DNA of 64,000 nt from Symbiodinium sp. CCMP2592 (taxonomy: Eukaryota > Sar > Dinophyceae > Suessiales > Symbiodiniaceae): positions 493,275-557,274 of the forward strand of contig CAJNDT010003235.1 in NCBI GenBank assembly GCA_905221615.1, read 5' to 3'. Positions 58,467 through 64,000 of the stretch are shown here, in pieces. Made by a program: the position numbers and the translations under genes. Position 1 is the stretch's first letter. Every line of letters begins with the position of its first letter. The notes under the pieces are model-generated. The model was given only the letters and a program-made list of their open reading frames with translations. It was not told where the DNA came from and did not search any database.

Positions 58467-58967
58467 AGTTCCCTTTAAAGGGCGTTCGAGCATGTTCGTG
58501 AAGAATTTTTAGAAAGAAAGGCTTGCTGGGCTCAGCAACATTCACAAGTACGGAGCGTCAAGCGGGCAGCGTGAAACGAAGAGAGTACATGAGTCGGTGA
58601 GCTTTGCTACTTTGCGGCCGTCAGGTCATGAACCCCAAACCTTAAAGCCTAAATTCTTGACCCTTACCCTGAACCCCAAACCATGAATCCTAAGTCCGAA
58701 GGCATACATCTGAGAATCTAAGGCTCAGAAGACCCCCGGGGATCTGGCAGGGAAAAACACGATGCCAAAGGCTACCCCGTCCCAAACCCTCAACCGGTTT
58801 CGATTTCAACAGTCCCCGAACTTGTTCTATAGTTAGGGCTCTATATTGCGCAAAAAGGAAAATTACTTAGAAATTATCCCAAATCGATACCTAGTCAAGT
58901 ACAGCACAGACCAAAGAATCAAGAAACTCTTTGGTTGCCAAGAGCCTGAAACCTCAGCCACAGATAT
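58467..58967. other. Spacer
   Basis: A few degenerate CCCTAAA-like words (58630-58690); no gene or element recognised. Confidence 0.5.
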
Positions 58968-59069
58968 GGGAGTTTCCGAAAATTAGGGGTACCTTAGTTG
59001 GGGGTCCTTATAATGAGGATCCTACTATTTATGGTACTATATTAGGGTCCCCTATTTTCGGAAACTCCC
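58968..59069. repeat. IR-A copy with ATAT target duplication
   Basis: Perfect ends GGGAGTTTCCGAAAATTAGG and CTATTTTCGGAAACTCCC, with ATAT at 58964-58967 and 59070-59073. Confidence 0.9.
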
Positions 59070-59092
59070 ATATTGAAGCGGTTACAGGTCTT

Positions 59093-59230
59093 GGTTTTAG
59101 GGGTTTAGGGTGTTAGGGGTTTAGGGTTTAGGGGGTTAGGGTGTACCACGAATCTTTCAGTTACCCTAAACCCTAAACCTTAAACCCTAAACCCTACTGT
59201 AAACCTTAAACCCTAAACCCTAAACTTTAA
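59093..59230. repeat. Facing TTTAGGG and CCCTAAA tracts
   Basis: TTTAGGG units (59096-59140) are followed by CCCTAAA units (59162-59228), forming a loose inverted repeat with no exon recognised between. Confidence 0.8.
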
Positions 59231-61266
59231 GCCCCTGGAGCCCGAGCACAGAACGCTTGGTGCAGTATGCAGCCAGAGGCCATGACGCCATACGAGGCGT
59301 GAACTTCGGGGTGGATTACTTCCCTCACGCCGAATCCCCAAGACATCCCGAGTCCTACAGGGTTTAGGGTTTAGGGGTTTAGGTTTAGGCATTTAGGGAA
59401 CCTCAGCCCCTAAAGCTTTTACCCCAAACTCTTTCCTGGCCCCCCCCCCCCCTGCTGCATAGGACCTGCATTATCTGCGCCGTGCGAGGTCCTCGCTCTT
59501 GCGAACCCAGTATACTTATCTTGAAACCTCAATCCTGTTCCCTAAACTCCGAGCCCTGGACTCTATACCCAAAGCCCGAAATCCTAAACCCTAAACCCTA
59601 AGCCGTACACCCAAAGCTTGAATCTCTAAACTCCGACACCCTGCAAAGTACCAGGGAGAAGTGTACGACTCCTGCTTCTGCCCTTAACCCTAACCCTACA
59701 ACCCAAACCCCTAATGCAGGGCCTTAATAATGAGAATAGGGTTCCTTTCGGGGGTCCTTTAAAGGGGTCTTCCGGGGATCTATAGTAGGAGCTCTATTTT
59801 CGGGGCCTCAATCATTGTTTTGGGGCCCATTATACTATAACTATAATATGGAACCCCCAAAATAGTATAGGCAATTATTAAGGCTCCTATACTACATCCG
59901 AAACTTTGCTTTAAGAAGTGCCGAGGACCTGACCCACCCTCGGACCATTCCTCCGTCTCTTCCTTCTCCGATCACTTTTGGGTCTTTGGATGCGTTTTGG
60001 GTGCAGCAACTAGGGCCAGAGGCTAGTGCTCACAGTTCAGTAGGGGGCATGACAATTAAGATGGGTCTTGCGGTTTAGTTTAAAAGAGGGAACTGAAAAT
60101 ATGAATTCGGTGGGTAGTCCGCCCCTCAAAGTCGGGCTTACGAACAATTTAGCATGATCGCTCCGCTTTGACGAGGTGGGTAAACCTTTCCTAGTCTCAC
60201 CGGGGTTGCGCACGTCACAAACACGAGCAAGAGACTTGCAAACGTTAGAAGGCTCGGCCGTCCTCGCACCTTACATCTTCACGAGCACAATCAATATCAA
60301 GTTGGGCTGTCTGGACTAGAGAAACCCAACACCAGTCATCTTGCGTGAACTCTCTCAAGCCTGCATCGCTCAAGCAGCGTGTCCGGTGGCCTTGAGGCCC
60401 TAAACCCTAAATCCTAAATCCTTAGACCCTCAAAATCCGAAAAACATAACCCGAACCTAGGCCCCAACCCCCTAAACCCTAAACTCCTAAACCGTGAAGT
60501 CTAGACGTGAGAGCTTCACTTTCGTCAAAGATCGAAGGGACGCCAGGTAACACAATCAGGACTCCCGAAGCCCTAAACCCTGAATCCAAAACCCTAAACC
60601 CCGCAACCTTGTGAATTGTCGGGGCCCTAAAGATACAGCGGGGTAACCCCAAGAGTAAAGGGACTGGGATGGAGACAGGTAGTGACCCTGAATACACCGC
60701 CAACCCTATACCCCTAAACCCAAAACCCCAGGTGGTCCCCCAACAACCTCTAAACCCTAAACCCGTAAAAACCTATAGATCCCTTATGGATCCCTCTACA
60801 GGAACCCTTATAGATCCCTTTAAAGGAACCCTTTTAGGGACCCCAACACCCAGTGCCTCGCTAAGATGTCGGGTGGCGTCGACCTTCGGCGTAGGACCGG
60901 GCTCCCGACGGTTTTAAAGTTTAAGGCTTCTTGAAGGGGGTCCTTAGAGGGCTTCCTTTAAGGGATCTATAGGGGTTCCTTTAAACGGGATCTATAGGAT
61001 TTAGGGAGAGTTTTAGAGTTTGGGGCTTTGACAGTTAGAAAGGGGTTCCTTTAAAGGGGTTACTACAAGGGATCTATAGTAGGGTTCTATAGTATAGGGG
61101 CCGTCTTCTTTCGGAAAGCTTTGGGTCCGGAGGACACGCCTCTAGCATGATGAACTCAACAAGCACCTATTTAACCTGACAGGGTGGCGCAGAGATCTAT
61201 GGGGAAAAGCATCCATTGTATGCACTCACCCGATGGGTGTGAAGGATTGAACCGGCAGCTAGCGAG
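59231..61266. other. Repeat-rich spacer
   Basis: Telomere-like words (59360-59390, 59585-59610, 60400-60490, 60580-60770), an IR-F element (59717-59896) and GGATCTATAGGGGTTCCTTT-type repeats (60775-60835, 60930-61095). No gene recognised. Confidence 0.5.
59717..59896. repeat. Inverted-repeat element, family IR-F
   Basis: GGGCCTTAATAATGAGAATA start and GGCAATTATTAAGGCTCCTA end; the inner part GGGGCCCATTATACTATAAC is shared with other copies. Confidence 0.6.
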
Positions 61267-61879
61267 GTGCTTTGCACCTACGGCTCAAAAGCCGTCCTCA
61301 CACCGAGCAAACCCCACATGAACTACCACCGCGGGGTAAGCAAAAACTTGACCAAAGATGCCCTGTACGGTGCACGGAGAAGCTCAACATCACAAGGCCG
61401 GTGTTCCTATGAGGCTATCCAGCCAAAGATGAAAGCCCTGTCCCCGGAGCAGAAATCTACAAGCAAATAGTGTGCACTCGGGGGGCGGACAAAACAGACA
61501 TGGCAGCATACCTAGGACAGCACGGCTCCTCTAAAGCGGGTCCTAAGAGAGTAAACCGTAGCTGCCGGTACCCTCAAACGTGTGCCGCATGATCCATGCA
61601 GTGTGTACCAGGATAGGGCACGTCAGCTCGGAAGATCAGTTTAGAAGTACGCCTTCAGCTCCAACACTCGTCCGATTGCAGCGCGATCGAACCTGGAAAG
61701 CCGGTAAACCAAGATCACATCCAGTCAGCCAGTTCTGCCCAGCAAGCGATCACGTTCTTGGCAGGAAGAGGAGGCTCCATGAGCTGTATGTGCAGGCTGT
61801 CGAACGATGCGACATCGTCTCCGTTTTCGGTCAGGGACACACTGAAAGTGAAAAAGCAATAAGGTTCTTCTTCATGTGA
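61267..61879 (+). other. Plus-strand coding-like stretch, unknown
   Basis: A 67-codon frame (61267-61470) and a 99-codon frame (61580-61879, containing RKRRLHELYVQAVERCDIVS) are joined by protein-like sequence in a third frame (GADKTDMAAYLGQHGSSKAG). It ends TGTGACAATAAAAGTCACG. Perhaps a frameshifted retrocopy facing the F-box copy. No family recognised. Confidence 0.25.
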
Positions 61880-61888
61880 CAATAAAAG

Positions 61889-62544
61889 TCACGTCGGCCG
61901 GGTAGCAGGAGAAAGAAGGGCCTGTCGCTCCCTCAGAAGTGAGCGAGGATCGCTGATGTAGTCTTTTCCCAACGTCTTGAAAGCGCCGGCAGATTTCCGG
62001 ATAAGCGTCGCCGAGAGTGACATCGGTGACAAATCCATAGCTTGTCCTTCTTCTCTTACAGGAATTGGCACGAGGCTGGCAACCCGCCCCAGATCTGCGA
62101 ACACAGTTTCAGGCCACTCGGACTCGACGTACATCTACACGACTTGAGGGAACACCTCCTGATTCTTGACCCGGATTTCAATCAGAAGAGCAAATTTGTT
62201 GATGGGACAGGGCACCTCAATCTCCTCTGCGCTTTCTGTTGCTTCGTCCAGCTTGCAGCACCTCATGTAGAGTGCTCGGAAGGAACTGCCCACAAAGCCA
62301 GCTTGCACTAACTTCTGCGTGCCGCACCACCTCCTTTCAGTTAAAGGCCTCCACAAGGTATCAGAAGTCGCAGCGGCTGTGCAACTTCGGTAGAGGCAGC
62401 TTGCTTTCCCCAGTTCCGCTGGCCCCAAGAAGCTGAGACATTGCAAGCGAAGTTCGGGGAAAGCTCGAAACAGAGAACTCATGGCTCTGCATGCATTTGA
62501 CCCGCTGCAATGCCGAGCTTGAGCTTGAGCCAAAATGGCTACGG
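61889..62544 (-). pseudogene. F-box protein retrocopy with relict spliced leader
   Basis: On the minus strand a perfect dinoflagellate spliced leader (62524-62544) is followed by a 35-nt leader and ATG at 62480-62482. The product starts MSSLFRAFPELRLQCLSFLG and continues PAELGKASCLYRSCTAAATS, DTLWRPL, an F-box-like helix set that would bind Skp1. At 62135-62137 a TAG interrupts; the same frame then runs on (MYVESEWPETVFADLGRV) to a stop at 61889, about 197 codons in all. Intronless and leader-bearing, it is an mRNA copied back into DNA. No poly-A tract is visible at the 3' end. The TAG suggests decay, though a short 115-residue product is possible. Confidence 0.72.
62518..62544 (-). other. 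Relict DinoSL, full copy plus truncated second copy
   Basis: The minus strand reads CCGTAGCCATTTTGGCTCAA then G, the known 21-nt conserved leader, followed at once by another CTCAAG. The extra hexamer looks like the trimmed end of an older leader. Confidence 0.92.
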
Positions 62545-62586
62545 AGTATAGGGGCCTTAATAATTAGAATAGCCCCTATAGTAGAC
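62545..62586. repeat. Short IR-F piece beside the retrocopy
   Basis: TATAGGGGCCTTAATAATTA followed by GAATAGCCCCTATA; it abuts the 5' end of the spliced leader. Confidence 0.5.
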
Positions 62587-63424
62587 TTGCGTTTGGGGGT
62601 TGGTTTTGGGCTTGGAGTTTCGGGATTAAGGCTCCGGAGGTTTTAGAGTTTGGGGCTTAGAGTTTGGGGGTTAAATTTTTAGGGTTTAGAGTTTAGGGTT
62701 TACGGCTTAGAGTTTAGGGTTTAGGGTTTAGTTTGGGGGTAAAGGCTTTTGGGTTTAGGGTCTACGGCTGAGGGTTTAGGGCTCAAAGGGTTTAGTCTGG
62801 GGAAAATAGGGCTTGGGATTAAGGCTTTAGGGCTGCGTGGTTGTGAAGTGAAGTGTCCGTTCGATGAATGGGCGTAGACAAACCGAATCGGGGCTTGATG
62901 TGGAAATGGTACCCAACAAACCGCAGTGGCGTGACTGCGAGCATTCAGTTTATATGCCCAATCTTGACTGCAGCTCAGGCCTTAGCCCTCAACCTTAAGC
63001 CCCAAGCACAAACCTTGAACCCGATGACCGTAAGCCCTGAACCCTAAACCCCAAACCCTAAACCTTAAACCCTCAAACCCTAAACCCTATACCCCAAAAC
63101 TCCAAATCAGACGAAAAGGTTGGTGTCTACGGCGGAGGTGTTCTCAGGAAATAAGAGGATCGATGGGAATGCTTCCGAAGCAGTTGGGGAGAGCTTGGGG
63201 AGTGGGTTGGGAGGGATGTAGTTGGGAGCGGCTGAGGAGTGCGTTGGGAGCACTAAAGACGATAACTGCTGAAACCTGCACTTGGGCCCGTCCTGAAGCC
63301 GACCCGGCTTCTTGAGGAAACCCGAACCACCCTCCCGAAGACGACCCGACTACTCAGAGAAACCGAAGACGACCCCGCTACTTGCTCAAACAGAACTCGA
63401 ACCTGCGTCCGGAAGAAGGCCCAG
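62587..63424. other. Telomere-like tract and spacer
   Basis: TTTAGGG-type words (62660-62800) and CCCTAAA-type words (63030-63085); AGACGACCCG-like repeats at 63335-63390. No gene recognised. Confidence 0.55.
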
Positions 63425-63770
63425 TTTGCAGAGCGAATTTGGTGGTGGGTTGGGAGTGGGTAGGGGTGGGTGGGGAATGGGCAGGAAGTGGGACAGGGTT
63501 GGGAGAGGGTTGGGAGTGGGTTGGGAGAGGGTTGGAGAGTGTTGGGAGAGGGTTGGAGAGGGTTGGGAGAGGGTTGGAGAGGGTTGGGAGAGGGTTGGGA
63601 GAGGGTTGGGAGAGGGTTGGGAGAGGGTTGGGAGTGGGTTGGGAGTGGGTTGGGAGAGGGTTGGGAGAGGGTTGGAGAGGGTTGGGAAAGGGTTGGGAGA
63701 GGGTTGGGCGGGCTGGGAGTGGGTTGGGAGTGGGTTGGGAGTGGGTTGGGAGTGGGTTGGGAGAGGGTAT
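63425..63770. repeat. 11-bp minisatellite (GGGTTGGGAGA)n
   Basis: About 30 units of GGGTTGGGAGA/GGGTTGGGAGT. Frames of 130-170 codons across it on both strands are repeat translation. Confidence 0.95.
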
Positions 63771-64000
63771 CCTTTCTCCATGCTTACGAAGACGACCCAG
63801 AGAAAGCTGTGACCGAACACCATACTTACGAAGACGACCAAGCAAACATGCATATCCCCAAACCCTTTCTTATATAGTGAGAACACCTACTTTGTAGACA
63901 CCTACTCATTGCGCGGACCAAACCCTAACCCTAAACTCCAAACCCCTAACCTCAAACCCTAAACCCTAACCTTAACAACCCTCAAACCCCAATTCTCCGT
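63771..64000. other. Right edge with CCCTAAA words
   Basis: GAAGACGACC repeats (63787-63840) and CCCTAAA words (63920-63975). Nothing else seen. Confidence 0.5.

Noticed and set aside
63312..63897. Open frames of 135-171 codons on both strands
   Set aside because: Translation of the 11-bp minisatellite.

Overview
The window is nuclear DNA of a dinoflagellate, most likely Symbiodiniaceae. Four things point there. Interstitial TTTAGGG/CCCTAAA repeats, the dinoflagellate telomere type, occur almost everywhere. A perfect copy of the dinoflagellate spliced leader sits at 62524-62544 at the head of a retrocopied gene. Introns use GT, GC and GA donors with AG|G acceptors. A Ty1/copia element carries accessory domains. 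No bacterial gene, operon, rRNA gene or credible tRNA gene was seen.

The main gene was not obvious because no single reading frame is long. A secreted arylsulfatase (Pseudomonas AtsA type) lies on the minus strand from a start codon at 35395 to beyond base 67, where it leaves the window. I found 29 exons of 21-107 nt, about 1.54 kb of coding sequence in 35.3 kb. They follow the family in order: signal peptide, the DD metal site, the CSPTR formylglycine site, GKWH, THGPHH, GDNG and the C-terminal region. Nearly all junction phases agree. The introns hold telomere-like repeats, short inverted-repeat elements, microsatellites and worn coding relics. TTTAGGG-type sequence often follows an exon and CCCTAAA-type often precedes the next, so many introns have complementary ends.

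From 36 to 45.6 kb are repeats and several minus-strand exon candidates of unidentified gene(s), plus an open frame split by an inverted-repeat element. From 45792 to 57169 lies an 11.4-kb Ty1/copia element on the minus strand. It has identical 353-bp LTRs, a TACCC target duplication, a primer site matching a Met-tRNA anticodon arm, and Gag-PR-IN-RT-RH order. A 2-oxoglutarate/Fe(II) dioxygenase-like domain sits between IN and RT. Its coding sequence has several frameshifts and one in-frame stop. It is inserted into an older inverted-repeat element.

From 57.3 to 64 kb are more inverted-repeat elements, telomere-like tracts, the spliced-leader F-box retrocopy (61889-62544) and an 11-bp minisatellite. 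All reading is by eye; exon calls rest on recognised family motifs, splice signals and phase. Exact ends could shift by a few bases where noted.
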